64,000 nucleotides of DNA from Streptomyces galbus. GTDB lineage: Bacteria; Actinomycetota; Actinomycetes; Streptomycetales; Streptomycetaceae. A program made the translations under genes and the position numbers. How positions within the stretch are numbered: position 1 is the stretch's first letter; each line of letters opens with the position of its first letter. A model generated the notes under the pieces. That model was not told where the DNA came from and searched no databases. It worked only from the letters and a program-made list of their open reading frames with translations. Shown piece by piece: positions 43,312 to 52,127 of this stretch. The DNA lies in assembly GCF_005280195.1 (NCBI RefSeq), contig NZ_SZPR01000004.1:1-64000 (forward strand), in the 5' to 3' direction.

Positions 43312-43968
43312 TCAGGCCGACAGCTCCCACACCAGCACCTCGGCCGGCCCCCGGGACGCGGACAGCTCCCGCCCCTTCTCGTCGGCGGCCCGCACGGCGT
43401 CCCCGGGGGCCAGCTCGTGCGGGCCGAGCCGCACGGCGCCGCGCACGACGTGGACGTACAGCCGCGGCGCGTCCGGCAGCGCGGTCCGCTCCCCCGCCAC
43501 CAGCCGCCGCACGTGCAGCATCGCGCCCGCCTCCGGGACGGCGTAGGGCGTGGCGTCGGCGATGCCGCGCACGATCTCGTACGCCGGGTCGCCGCCCGGG
43601 TCCAGCGGGGCCAGCCACATCTGCACGAAGGTCAGCGGGCCCGCGCCGTCGTTGCGCTCGACGTGCCGCACCCCGGCGGCCGCGCTGAGCCGCTGGACGT
43701 CGCCGGGCCGCACCAGCGTCTCGTGGCCCCGCGAGTCGCGGTGGGTCAGCTCGCCCTCGACCACCCACGTGACGAGCTCGGTGTGGCTGTGCGGGTGCTC
43801 GTCGAAGCCGGCGCCGGGCGCGAGCCGCTCCTCGTTGCAGGCGATCAGGGCACCGAAGCGGAGGTTGTCCGGGTCGTAGTGGGGGCCGAAGGAGAAGGCG
43901 TGACGGGTCTCGATCCCGGCCGCCGGGTCGCCGCCCCTGTAGCGCCCGCCGGCGCGCCGCACGTCCAT
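43312..43968 (-). CDS. Pirin family protein
   Basis: 218 residues from the ATG at 43968 (MDVRRAGGRYRGGD). The double-cupin iron site is visible: FSFGPHYDPDNLRFG, GAGFDEHPHSHTELVTWVVEGELTHRDS in pieces gives the metal His residues and Glu, and the second cupin follows. The short type lacks the long C-terminal tail of human pirin. Pirins bind iron and may act as quercetinases or redox-linked regulators. It converges with the kinase gene with no gap. Confidence 0.87.
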   Translation of the reverse strand: MDVRRAGGRYRGGDPAAGIETRHAFSFGPHYDPDNLRFGALIACNEERLAPGAGFDEHPHSHTELVTWVVEGELTHRDSRGHETLVRPGDVQRLSAAAGVRHVERNDGAGPLTFVQMWLAPLDPGGDPAYEIVRGIADATPYAVPEAGAMLHVRRLVAGERTALPDAPRLYVHVVRGAVRLGPHELAPGDAVRAADEKGRELSASRGPAEVLVWELSA

Positions 43969-44064
43969 CACGTGCCCCACGGTAGCCCCGTGACCGGTGG
44001 GGCGAGGTGCACCGGCACACCCCGGCACGCCACGCCCGCGGACCGATAAGGCAGTCTTGTCCCC

Positions 44065-45270
44065 GTGCCCGAACCCGAAGCCAGCAAGGCCCCCGCCGCA
44101 GCGCACGCCGTCCACCCGCACGCCGCGACCCTGAAGCGGCTGGAGAAGTCCTCCGGTGCCCTAGCCGCGCAGGCCATCGCGCGCATGGACGAGACGTTGC
44201 CGTGGTACCGGGCGATGCCCCCGGAGAACCGTTCCTGGATCGGCCTCGTCGCCCAGGCGGGCATCGCCGCCTTCACCGAGTGGTTCCGGCACCCCGACGC
44301 CCCGCAGGCGATCTCCACCGACGTCTTCGGCACCGCCCCGCGCGAGCTGACCCGCGCCATCACGCTGCGCCAGACCGTCGAGATGGTGCGCACCACCATC
44401 GAGGTCATGGAGTCGGCGATCGACGAGGTCGCCGCGCCCGGCGACGAGTCCGTGCTGCGCGAGGCGCTGCTCGTCTACGCCCGCGAGATCGCCTTCGCCA
44501 CCGCCCAGGTCTACGCCCAGGCCGCCGAGGCACGCGGTGCCTGGGACGCCCGGCTGGAGTCGCTGGTGGTGAACGCCGTGCTCAGCGGCGAGGCCGACGA
44601 GGGCGCCGTCAGCCGGGCCGCCGCCCTCGGCTGGAACGCGCCGGAGCACGTCTGCGTGGTCCTCGGCACCGCCCCGGACGGCGACTCGGAGCTGACCGTG
44701 GAGGCGATCCGGCGGGCCGCCCGGCACGCCAAGCTCCAGGTGCTCACCGGGGTGCTGGGGGCCCGGCTCGTGGTCATCGCGGGCGGCAGCGACAACCCGC
44801 TGGCGGTGGCGAAGTCGCTGATCGGGCCGTTCGCCGCCGGGCCGGTCGTCGCCGGACCCGTGGTCCCCGACCTGCTGGCCGCGACCCGGTCCGCGCAGGC
44901 CGCCGCGGCCGGGCTCAAGGCGTGCTCGGCCTGGCAGGACGCGCCACGCCCGGTGCTGGCCGACGACCTCCTCCCGGAGCGCGCCATGGCCGGAGACCCC
45001 GGCGCCCGGCACCAGTTGGTGGAGGAGATCTACAGACCGCTGGAGGAGGCCGGCTCGGCGCTCCTGGAGACACTGTCCGTCTATCTCGAACAGGCGAGCA
45101 GTCTGGAGGGCGCGGCGCGGATGCTGTTCGTGCATCCCAACACCGTGCGCTACCGGCTCCGACGTGTGACTGACGTCACCGGTTGGTCGCCGTCCGATGT
45201 ACGCTCGGCCTTCACGTTGCGCATCGCGCTGATCCTGGGGCGCCTGGCCGACGGTGATCCTCAGACCTAG
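44065..45270 (+). CDS. fasR: FasR-type PucR-family regulator of fatty-acid synthesis
   Basis: 401 residues from GTG. No known ligand-binding fold is obvious at the N-terminus (QTVEMVRTTIEVMESAID), a GGDEF-like middle is weak, and the C-terminus is the PucR helix-turn-helix LSVYLEQASSLEGAARMLFVHPNTVRYRLRRVTDVTG. In S. coelicolor the gene at this place directly before fabDHPF is FasR, an activator of the cluster (published work by Arabolaza and colleagues, recalled). Position and domain fit. The gene ends 83 bases before fabD, and a 21-base inverted repeat follows its stop. Confidence 0.88.
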   Translation: MPEPEASKAPAAAHAVHPHAATLKRLEKSSGALAAQAIARMDETLPWYRAMPPENRSWIGLVAQAGIAAFTEWFRHPDAPQAISTDVFGTAPRELTRAITLRQTVEMVRTTIEVMESAIDEVAAPGDESVLREALLVYAREIAFATAQVYAQAAEARGAWDARLESLVVNAVLSGEADEGAVSRAAALGWNAPEHVCVVLGTAPDGDSELTVEAIRRAARHAKLQVLTGVLGARLVVIAGGSDNPLAVAKSLIGPFAAGPVVAGPVVPDLLAATRSAQAAAAGLKACSAWQDAPRPVLADDLLPERAMAGDPGARHQLVEEIYRPLEEAGSALLETLSVYLEQASSLEGAARMLFVHPNTVRYRLRRVTDVTGWSPSDVRSAFTLRIALILGRLADGDPQT

Positions 45271-45272
45271 CT

Positions 45273-45293
45273 TTTTGTCGGAGGCCCACAAAA
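45273..45293. promoter_or_regulatory. Candidate FasR operator before fabD
   Basis: TTTTGT-9 bases-ACAAAA, an AT-rich inverted repeat in a GC-rich setting, directly behind the fasR stop and 60 bases before the fabD start. Its place and symmetry fit a regulator site for the fab operon. The assignment to FasR is inference. Confidence 0.5.
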
Positions 45294-45353
45294 CCCCTTG
45301 CCGTTCTTCGTCCTTGTCCCCACGGGCGGCCGTGCCCGTCCCCAAGAGAGAGT

Positions 45354-46271
45354 GTGAGAGTGCTCGTACTCGTCGCTCCCGGCCAGGGCGCCCAGACGCC
45401 CGGCTTCCTGACTCCCTGGCTCGAACTGCCCGGTGCCGCCGACCGCGTCGCCGCCTGGTCGGACGCCATCGGCCTGGACCTCGCCCACTACGGCACCCAG
45501 GCCGACGCGGACGAGATCCGCGACACGGCCGTGGCCCAGCCGCTGCTGGTCGCCGCAGGGATCCTGTCCGCCGCGGCACTGGGTGACATCGCGCCCGGCG
45601 CCGTCGCCGGCCACTCCGTCGGCGAGTTCACCGCCGCGTCCTTCGCGGGCGTCCTCGACGACACCGACGCGCTGACCCTGGTCCGCAAGCGCGGTCTGGC
45701 CATGGCCGACGCGGCCGCGGTCACCGCGACCGGCATGTCGGCGCTGCTCGGCGGCGACCCGGACACCTCGGTCGCCCACCTGGAGAAGCTGGGCCTGACC
45801 CCGGCGAACATCAACGGCGCCGGCCAGATCGTCGCCGCGGGCACGCTGGAGCAGCTCGCCGCGCTCGCCGAGGACAAGCCGGAGGGCGTGCGCAAGGTCG
45901 TCCCGCTGAAGGTGGCCGGCGCGTTCCACACGCACCACATGGCCCCGGCGGTCGACACGCTGGCCGAGGCCGCGAAGGCCGTCACGCCGGGCGACCCGAA
46001 GGTCACCTACGTGTCCAACAAGGACGGCCTGGCCGTCACCTCCGGCACCGAGGTGCTCGAGCGGCTGGTCGGCCAGGTCGCCAACCCGGTCCGCTGGGAC
46101 CTGTGCATGGAGACGTTCAAGGAGCTGGGCGTCACCGCGCTGGTCGAGGTGTGCCCCGGCGGCACCCTGACCGGCCTCGCCAAGCGTGCCCTGCCCGGGG
46201 TGCAGACCCTGGCGCTGAAGACCCCCGACGACCTCGACACGGCCCGCGCGCTCATCGCCGAGCACGCCTGA
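45354..46271 (+). CDS. fabD: Malonyl-CoA:ACP acyltransferase
   Basis: 305 residues. VLVAPGQGAQTPGFL at the start, the active-site serine in AVAGHSVGEFTAA (Ser88), and His192 in GAFHTHHM are as expected. It transfers malonyl from CoA to acyl-carrier protein, the entry step for fatty-acid synthesis and shared with polyketide synthesis in Streptomyces. I use GTG at 45354; a GTG two codons later is possible. It is the first gene of the operon fabD-fabH-acpP-fabF with short gaps of 23, 111 and 88 bases. Confidence 0.95.
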   Translation: MRVLVLVAPGQGAQTPGFLTPWLELPGAADRVAAWSDAIGLDLAHYGTQADADEIRDTAVAQPLLVAAGILSAAALGDIAPGAVAGHSVGEFTAASFAGVLDDTDALTLVRKRGLAMADAAAVTATGMSALLGGDPDTSVAHLEKLGLTPANINGAGQIVAAGTLEQLAALAEDKPEGVRKVVPLKVAGAFHTHHMAPAVDTLAEAAKAVTPGDPKVTYVSNKDGLAVTSGTEVLERLVGQVANPVRWDLCMETFKELGVTALVEVCPGGTLTGLAKRALPGVQTLALKTPDDLDTARALIAEHA

Positions 46272-46294
46272 GACGCCAAGGAGCCGATTCGAAC

Positions 46295-47326
46295 ATGGCG
46301 AAGATCAAGGCCAGCAAGGGCGCCCCGTACGCGCGCATCATCGGCGTCGGCGGCTACCGCCCGACGCGGGTCGTGCCCAACGAGGTCATCCTCGAGCGGA
46401 TCGACAGCTCCGACGAGTGGATCCGCTCCCGCTCGGGCATCACGACCCGGCACTGGGCGAACGACGAGGAGACCGTCGCCGCGATGTCCGTCGAGGCGTC
46501 CGGCAAGGCCATCGCGGACGCCGGGATCAGCGCCGAGCAGATCGGCGCGGTGATCGTCTCCACCGTCTCGCACTTCAAGCAGACCCCGGCCGTGGCGACC
46601 GAGATCGCCGACAAGCTCGGCACCGCCAAGGCCGCCGCCTTCGACATCTCGGCCGGCTGCGCGGGCTTCGGTTACGGCCTGACCCTCGCCAAGGGCCTGA
46701 TCGTCGAGGGCTCGGCCGAGTACGTGCTGGTCATCGGCGTGGAGCGGCTGAGCGACCTGACCGACCTGGAGGACCGCGCGACGGCCTTCCTGTTCGGTGA
46801 CGGCGCGGGCGCGGTCGTGGTCGGCCCGTCCCAGGAGCCGGCGATCGGCCCGACGGTGTGGGGCTCCGAGGGCGACAAGTCGGAGACCATCAAGCAGACC
46901 GTCGCCTGGAACGAGTGGCGGGTCGGAGACGTCAGCCAGCTCCCGTTGGACCGGGACGGCAACGTCAAGTTCCCCGCCATCACCCAGGAGGGCCAGGCGG
47001 TCTTCCGCTGGGCCGTGTTCGAGATGGCGAAGGTCGCCCAGCAGGCGCTGGACGCGGCCGGCGTCGACCCGGCCGACCTGGACGTCTTCATCCCGCACCA
47101 GGCGAACGAGCGGATCATCGACTCGATGGTGAAGACCCTCAAGCTGCCGGAGTCGGTCACGGTCGCCCGTGACGTGCGCACCACGGGCAACACCTCGGCG
47201 GCCTCGATCCCGCTCGCGATGGAGCGGCTCCTGGCGACCGGTGAGGCGAGGAGCGGCGACACCGCCCTCGTGATCGGTTTCGGGGCGGGTCTCGTGTACG
47301 CCGCGACGGTCGTTACTCTCCCCTAG
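46295..47326 (+). CDS. fabH: 3-oxoacyl-ACP synthase III
   Basis: 343 residues. The catalytic triad is present: Cys122 in ISAGCAGFGYG, His in FIPHQANERII and Asn in TTGNTSAASIPLA. It starts fatty-acid synthesis by condensing acetyl- or branched acyl-CoA with malonyl-ACP; branched primers dominate in Streptomyces. AAGGAG precedes the ATG. The long insert GDKSETIKQTVAWNEWRVGD near residue 190 is common in actinobacterial FabH. Confidence 0.95.
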   Translation: MAKIKASKGAPYARIIGVGGYRPTRVVPNEVILERIDSSDEWIRSRSGITTRHWANDEETVAAMSVEASGKAIADAGISAEQIGAVIVSTVSHFKQTPAVATEIADKLGTAKAAAFDISAGCAGFGYGLTLAKGLIVEGSAEYVLVIGVERLSDLTDLEDRATAFLFGDGAGAVVVGPSQEPAIGPTVWGSEGDKSETIKQTVAWNEWRVGDVSQLPLDRDGNVKFPAITQEGQAVFRWAVFEMAKVAQQALDAAGVDPADLDVFIPHQANERIIDSMVKTLKLPESVTVARDVRTTGNTSAASIPLAMERLLATGEARSGDTALVIGFGAGLVYAATVVTLP

Positions 47327-47437
47327 GCACTCCGTGCCGGATCATGCGTCCGGGACGGGACAGCAACCGGCCTGCCGCTGACGCGGTCAGCGCCACCCCT
47401 GAAGAACACCGAAGAACACCAACGAAGGAGCGCCGAC

Positions 47438-47686
47438 ATGGCCGCCACTCAGGAAGAGATCGTCGCCGGTCTCGCCGAGATCGTGAACGAGATCGCCGGG
47501 ATCCCGGTTGAGGACGTCCAGCTGGACAAGTCCTTCACCGACGACCTGGACGTCGACTCGCTGTCCATGGTCGAGGTCGTCGTCGCCGCCGAAGAGCGCT
47601 TCGACGTGAAGATCCCGGACGAGGACGTCAAGAACCTCAAGACCGTCGGCGACGCGACCGACTACATCCTCAAGCACCAGGCCTGA
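47438..47686 (+). CDS. acpP: Acyl carrier protein of fatty-acid synthesis
   Basis: 82 residues, acidic. Ser41 in DDLDVDSLSMVEVVV receives the phosphopantetheine arm. The flanks EEIVAGLAEIVNEIAGIP and IPDEDVKNLKTVGDATDYI are typical of FabC/AcpP rather than of a polyketide carrier. AACGAAGGAGCG supplies the ribosome site. It sits between fabH and fabF in the conserved Streptomyces order. Confidence 0.95.
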   Translation: MAATQEEIVAGLAEIVNEIAGIPVEDVQLDKSFTDDLDVDSLSMVEVVVAAEERFDVKIPDEDVKNLKTVGDATDYILKHQA

Positions 47687-47774
47687 GCCACTGCTTGGGC
47701 CGGAGCCTTCCGGCCCGCCCCGCCACCCGGCGGTGGCGCCGCTGATCCTCGTAAACGTTGGAGAAAGAATTCCC

Positions 47775-49046
47775 GTGAGCCCGACCAATCACACCGTGGT
47801 CGTCACCGGTATCGGCGCAACCACACCGCTGGGTGGCGACGCAGCCTCTACCTGGGAGGGCCTGGTCGCCGGTCGTTCCGGCGTCAAGCCCCTGGAGCAG
47901 GAGTGGGCGGCCGAGCAGGCCGTCAAGATCGCGGCCCCGGTCGCCGTGGAGCCCGGCGAGGTCATCCCGCGGCCGCAGGCCCGCAAGCTGGACCGCTCGG
48001 CGCAGTTCGCGCTGATCGCGGCCCAGGAGGCGTGGAAGGACGCCGGGTTCGAGGGCCGCGCCGGTGAGGACGGCTCCGTCGACCCCGACCGGCTCGGCGC
48101 CGTCATCGCCTCCGGCATCGGCGGCGTGACCACGCTCCTCGACCAGTACGACGTGCTGAAGGAGAAGGGCGTCCGCCGCGTCTCCCCGCACACCGTGCCG
48201 ATGCTGATGCCCAACAGCCCCTCCGCCAACGTGGGTCTGCTGGTGGGCGCCCGCGCGGGCGTGCACACGCCGGTCTCGGCGTGCGCGTCGGGCGCGGAGG
48301 CCATCGGCTACGCCATCGAGATGATCCGCACCGGCCGCGCCGACGTCGTCGTCGCCGGCGGTACGGAGGCGGCCATCCACCCGCTGCCGATCGCCGCGTT
48401 CGGCAACATGATGGCGATGTCCAAGAACAACGACGACCCGCAGGGCGCCTCGCGTCCCTACGACGTCGCCCGCGACGGCTTCGTCCTCGGCGAGGGCGCC
48501 GGCGTGGTCGTCCTGGAGTCCGCCGAGCACGCCGCCAAGCGCGGCGCGCGGGTGTACGCCGAGGCGGTCGGGCAGGGCATCTCGGCCGACGCGCACGACA
48601 TCGTGCAGCCGGAGCCGGAGGGGCGGGGCATCTCGCACGCCCTGCAGAACCTGCTGGACCGCACCGACCTGGACCCGGCCGAGGTCGTGCACGTCAACGC
48701 GCACGCGACGTCGACGCCGGCCGGTGACATCGCCGAGCTGAAGGCGCTGCGCAAGGTGTTCGGCGACGACACGGACCACATCGCGGTCTCCGCGACCAAG
48801 TCCATGACCGGGCACCTGCTCGGCGGCGCCGGCGGCGTGGAGACGGTCGCGACCGTGCTCGCGCTGTACCACCGGGTGGCTCCGCCGACCATCAACGTGG
48901 AGAACATCGACCCCGAGGCCGAGGCCAGCGCGGACATCGTGCGCGGCGAGGCGCGGAAGCTGCCCGTGGAGGGCCGTATCGCCGCGCTGAACGACTCGTT
49001 CGGGTTCGGCGGGCACAACGTGGTGCTGGCGTTCCGCACGGTCTGA
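47775..49046 (+). CDS. fabF: 3-oxoacyl-ACP synthase II
   Basis: 423 residues. The GTG at 47775 is preferred because GGAGAAAG lies before it and the protein then begins SPTNHTVVVTGIGATTPLGG. The active cysteine is in TPVSACASGAEAIGY (about residue 170), the histidines in HVNAHATSTPAGD and SMTGHLLGGAGG. It elongates acyl-ACP chains by condensation with malonyl-ACP. It is the last gene of the operon and ends before a long two-way terminator. Confidence 0.95.
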   Translation: MSPTNHTVVVTGIGATTPLGGDAASTWEGLVAGRSGVKPLEQEWAAEQAVKIAAPVAVEPGEVIPRPQARKLDRSAQFALIAAQEAWKDAGFEGRAGEDGSVDPDRLGAVIASGIGGVTTLLDQYDVLKEKGVRRVSPHTVPMLMPNSPSANVGLLVGARAGVHTPVSACASGAEAIGYAIEMIRTGRADVVVAGGTEAAIHPLPIAAFGNMMAMSKNNDDPQGASRPYDVARDGFVLGEGAGVVVLESAEHAAKRGARVYAEAVGQGISADAHDIVQPEPEGRGISHALQNLLDRTDLDPAEVVHVNAHATSTPAGDIAELKALRKVFGDDTDHIAVSATKSMTGHLLGGAGGVETVATVLALYHRVAPPTINVENIDPEAEASADIVRGEARKLPVEGRIAALNDSFGFGGHNVVLAFRTV

Positions 49047-49056
49047 CGGACACCGT

Positions 49057-49106
49057 CGACGCGAAGCGGCCCGGACTCCTGCTGGAGTCCGGGCCACTTC
49101 GCGTCG
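49057..49106. terminator. Bidirectional terminator between fabF and DUF3145
   Basis: CGACGCGAAG pairs with CTTCGCGTCG and, inside, GGCCCGGACTCC with GGAGTCCGGGCC around a TGCT loop; one mismatch separates the two stems. It closes the fab operon (stop 49046) and the converging DUF3145 gene (stop 49122). Confidence 0.9.
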
Positions 49107-49121
49107 GTGCTCGGTCCTCGC

Positions 49122-49616
49122 TCAGACCACCTGGTGCAGCCAGCGGACCGGGGCGCCCTCGCCCGCGTAGCGGAAGGGCTCCAGTTCGTCGTCCCAGGGC
49201 TTGCCGAGGAGCTTGGCGATCTCGGCCTCCAGGTCCGTCTCGCCGCGCTGGGAGCGCAGCAGGGCGGCGCGCAGCCGGTCCTCGGGGATGAGGATGTCGC
49301 CGTGGATGCCGGTGACGGCGTGGAAGATGCCGAGGTCGGGGGTGCAGCTGTAGCGCTCGCCCTCGGCGGTGGCGCAGGGCTCGGCGGTCACCTCGAAGCG
49401 CAGCAGGTGCCAGCCGCGCAGCGCGGACGCCAGTTTGGAGGCGGTGCCGGCCTCGCCCTGCCAGGAGAACTCCGAGCGCCAGGTGCCGGGCGCGGCGGGC
49501 TGCCGGATCCAGTCGAGGCTGACGCGCGTGCCGAGCACCCCGGCGACGGCCCACTCGACGTGCGGGCACATCGCGCGCGGCGCGGAGTGCACGTACAGAA
49601 CTCCACGTGTCGTCAC
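49122..49616 (-). CDS. DUF3145 family protein
   Basis: 164 residues starting GTG, with GGAGG seven bases upstream. TTRGVLYVHSAPRAMCPHVEWAVAGVLG is the invariant start of DUF3145, a family confined to actinobacteria. The middle has VSLDWIRQPAAPGTWRSEFSWQGEAGTASKLASALRGW in pieces and the end KPWDDELEPFRYAGEGAPVRWLHQVV. No catalytic motif or membrane segment is seen. Its place beside the fab cluster is conserved in Streptomyces, but its role is unknown. Confidence 0.88.
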   Translation of the reverse strand: MTTRGVLYVHSAPRAMCPHVEWAVAGVLGTRVSLDWIRQPAAPGTWRSEFSWQGEAGTASKLASALRGWHLLRFEVTAEPCATAEGERYSCTPDLGIFHAVTGIHGDILIPEDRLRAALLRSQRGETDLEAEIAKLLGKPWDDELEPFRYAGEGAPVRWLHQVV

Positions 49617-49919
49617 CGGGACCTCCGGGCAGGCGGGTCGTCTTGCAGACGGGCACAGGGGCGGCGGCCGGGCGGCCGCGCTGAGGGCGAGGCTACCGTG
49701 CGGCGGCGCAAGGAGTGTGACGTACCGTCGGTCCCGGTGCGGTGAAACGTCCGCCATTCACCCGGCAGGACGCCTGTGCGGGTGCGATGCGCCGTGTCGC
49801 GCGGGCTCGTCCGCGCGTCCCGGGAACCCTCGCTCGTTGTGAGGGGTGGGGTGGTGCGCCACCCGCCGGGTGGACGAGCGGACGGCCGGGTGGCCGAGCA
49901 GTGAGGGGAACGGCGAGGG
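49617..49919. other. Gap between DUF3145 and the GDSL gene
   Basis: 303 bases, divergent promoters expected. I see no gene, repeat or clear promoter box. Confidence 0.4.
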
Positions 49920-50810
49920 ATGCGGAAGCGAAGCCGGCGGGTGCGGGCCGCGCTCGCGGTCACGACGGCGGCCGTGCTCGGCGTGGCGGGCTGTGACGCG
50001 GTGGGCGGCGACGCGCACGGCACGTCGGGCACCCAGGCGCGCCGGGCGACGCCGACGGCCCCGGTGTGGGACGTGAGCCCGGCCTCGGTCGCCGCGGTCG
50101 GCGACTCCATCACGCGCGGCTTCGACGCCTGTACGGTCCTGCAGGACTGTCCGGCGGTGTCGTGGGCGACGGGCAGCGCCCCGGAGGTGAACAGCCTCGC
50201 GGTGCGGCTGCTGGGGCGGGCGAGGGCGGCCACGCACAGCTGGAACTACGCGGTGTCGGGGGCCCGGATGGCCGACCTGCCGGGCCAGATGGCGCAGGCG
50301 GCGGTGAAGCGGCCCGCGCTGGTGACGGTGATGGCCGGGGCCAACGACGCCTGCCGGGACTCGGCGGACGCGATGACGCCGGTGGCGGACTTCCGGACGG
50401 ACTTCCAGCAGGCGCTGCGCACGCTGCGGCGGACGGCGCCGAAGGCGCAGGTGTACGTGGCGAGCGTGCCCGACCTGAAGCGGCTGTGGTCCGAGGGGCG
50501 CACCAACCCGCTGGGCAAGCAGATCTGGAAGCTGGGGATCTGCCCGTCGATGCTGGGCGACGCGGACGCGCTGGACGCGGCGGCGACCCGGCGGCGCGAC
50601 ACGGTGCAGCGGCGGGTGGAGGACTACAACGCGGTGCTCAGGGAGGTCTGCGCGCAGGACGCCCGGTGCCGGTTCGACGGCGGGGCGGTCTACGCGTACC
50701 GGTTCGGCACCGACCAGCTCAGCCACTGGGACTGGTTCCACCCGAGCCGGAACGGCCAGGCGAGGCTCGCGGAGATCGCCTACCGCGAGATCGTCGCCCG
50801 GGGCACGTGA
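49920..50810 (+). CDS. SGNH/GDSL-type lipoprotein hydrolase
   Basis: 296 residues. The signal ends in LGVAGC, a good lipobox with Cys at residue 25, so the protein is a lipoprotein. The SGNH blocks are VAAVGDSITRGFDAC (block I, GDS serine), NYAVSGARMADL, VMAGANDACRD (GxND) and SHWDWFHPSRNGQARL with the catalytic Asp/His. It should hydrolyse esters on lipids or wall polysaccharides outside the cell. Three cysteines beside the blocks may pair. It is followed by aldose epimerase after 15 bases, so cotranscription is likely. Confidence 0.88.
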   Translation: MRKRSRRVRAALAVTTAAVLGVAGCDAVGGDAHGTSGTQARRATPTAPVWDVSPASVAAVGDSITRGFDACTVLQDCPAVSWATGSAPEVNSLAVRLLGRARAATHSWNYAVSGARMADLPGQMAQAAVKRPALVTVMAGANDACRDSADAMTPVADFRTDFQQALRTLRRTAPKAQVYVASVPDLKRLWSEGRTNPLGKQIWKLGICPSMLGDADALDAAATRRRDTVQRRVEDYNAVLREVCAQDARCRFDGGAVYAYRFGTDQLSHWDWFHPSRNGQARLAEIAYREIVARGT

Positions 50811-50825
50811 CTTAGGGTTCCGCTC

Positions 50826-51797
50826 ATGAGCGAACACTTCGGAACACTTTCCGATGGCACTGAGGTCCACCGCTGGACCCTGGAGCGGGCGGGCACCCGG
50901 GTGCGGGTGCTGTCGTACGGGGGGATCGTGCAGTCCGTGGAGGTCCCGGACCGGGACGGGCGGACGGCGAACGTGGTGCTGGGGTTCGCGGACCTGGACG
51001 GCTACCGGGATCACCCGGAGCCGTTCCTGGGCGCGTTGATCGGCCGGTACGCCAACCGGATCGCGCGGGCCCGCTTCGAGCTGGACGGCGTGCTGTACGC
51101 GCTGGAGGCCAACGGCGGCCCCAACTCGCTGCACGGCGGGTCGCACGGGTTCGACAAGCGCGTGTGGGACGTCGAGCCGGTCGAGCACGGGCTGCGGCTG
51201 AGCCGGGTCAGCCCGCACGGCGAGGAGGGCTTCCCGGGCCGCCTGGAGGTCACGGCGACGTACACGCTGGACGCGTCGGGGGCGCTGCGGCTGGCGTACG
51301 AGGCGGTCACGGACGCGCCGACGGTGGTGAACCTGACCAACCACAGCTACTTCAACCTCGCGGGCAGCGGCACGGCCACCGGGCACGAACTGCGGCTCGC
51401 CGCCTCCCGGTACACGCCGGTCGACGACGACCTCATCCCCACCGGCGACCTCGCCCCGGTGGCGGACACCCGCTTCGACTTCCGCACGTCCCGCAAGCTC
51501 GGCCCGGGGTACGACCACAACTACGTGCTCGACAAGGGCGTCACGGCGGCCGCCGAGGAGGTGGCCGAGCTGCACGACCCGGCGTCCGGGCGGGTGCTGA
51601 CGGTGGCGACGACCGAGCCGGGCCTGCAGCTCTACACGGGCGACCACCTGCCCGCCCCGCTCGCGCCGGGCGAGGGCGTGGCCCTGGAGACCCAGCACTT
51701 CCCCGACTCCCCGAACCGGCCGGCCTTCCCGAGCACGGTGCTGCGGCCGGGCGAGGTGTACCGCTCGGAGACGGTGTACGGCTTCTCGGCACGCTAG
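50826..51797 (+). CDS. galM: Aldose 1-epimerase
   Basis: 323 residues. GGIVQSVEVPDRDGR, the substrate-binding IGRYANRIARARFELDG, the His of NGGPNSLHGGSHGFDKRVWD and NLTNHSYFNLAG are the GalM signature; the catalytic Glu is in PGEGVALETQHFPDSPN. It interconverts alpha and beta anomers of glucose or galactose in the cytosol. No other Leloir gene is near, so the gene is named by family. Confidence 0.9.
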   Translation: MSEHFGTLSDGTEVHRWTLERAGTRVRVLSYGGIVQSVEVPDRDGRTANVVLGFADLDGYRDHPEPFLGALIGRYANRIARARFELDGVLYALEANGGPNSLHGGSHGFDKRVWDVEPVEHGLRLSRVSPHGEEGFPGRLEVTATYTLDASGALRLAYEAVTDAPTVVNLTNHSYFNLAGSGTATGHELRLAASRYTPVDDDLIPTGDLAPVADTRFDFRTSRKLGPGYDHNYVLDKGVTAAAEEVAELHDPASGRVLTVATTEPGLQLYTGDHLPAPLAPGEGVALETQHFPDSPNRPAFPSTVLRPGEVYRSETVYGFSAR

Positions 51798-51857
51798 ACA
51801 CCCCGCGGGGCAGCGGGCCTCGGCCGGTCACGGCCGGTGCCGTCCCCGCAACGGAGG

Positions 51858-51891
51858 AGCCCCGGTCCGGGGTCAGGTCCGGGCCGGGGCT
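51858..51891 (+). terminator. Terminator after aldose epimerase
   Basis: AGCCCCGGTCCGG and CCGGGCCGGGGCT pair in 12 of 13 positions around an 8-base loop. The rest of the 330-base gap up to 52127 holds no gene; a promoter for the next gene must lie near 51990-52110, but only a GGAAGGACCCC-like ribosome site is plain. Confidence 0.7.
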
Positions 51892-52127
51892 GCTCCTGGG
51901 GTGTCAGGTCCCTGGTCAGACGGTAATCCCCGGCGCCGGCCGGCGGTCGGCGATCGAGCGGCCGGCCCGGATTCCGTACGAACCCTTCACAACCGCCCGG
52001 ACCGGCCCGGCCCCGGACCGCCGCGGCCGTCGCCCGCGAGCAGGCACCATGGCGGGGGCCGCTCCCGTCACGGGATACTTCCGCCGTCCCGCACGCACCC
52101 CACTGCGACGGAAGGACCCCTCCCCCC

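Noticed and set aside
44065..49046. fab cluster as part of a type II polyketide gene cluster
   Set aside because: Carrier protein and synthases have fatty-acid signatures, no chain-length factor or tailoring gene is present, and the order is the housekeeping one.
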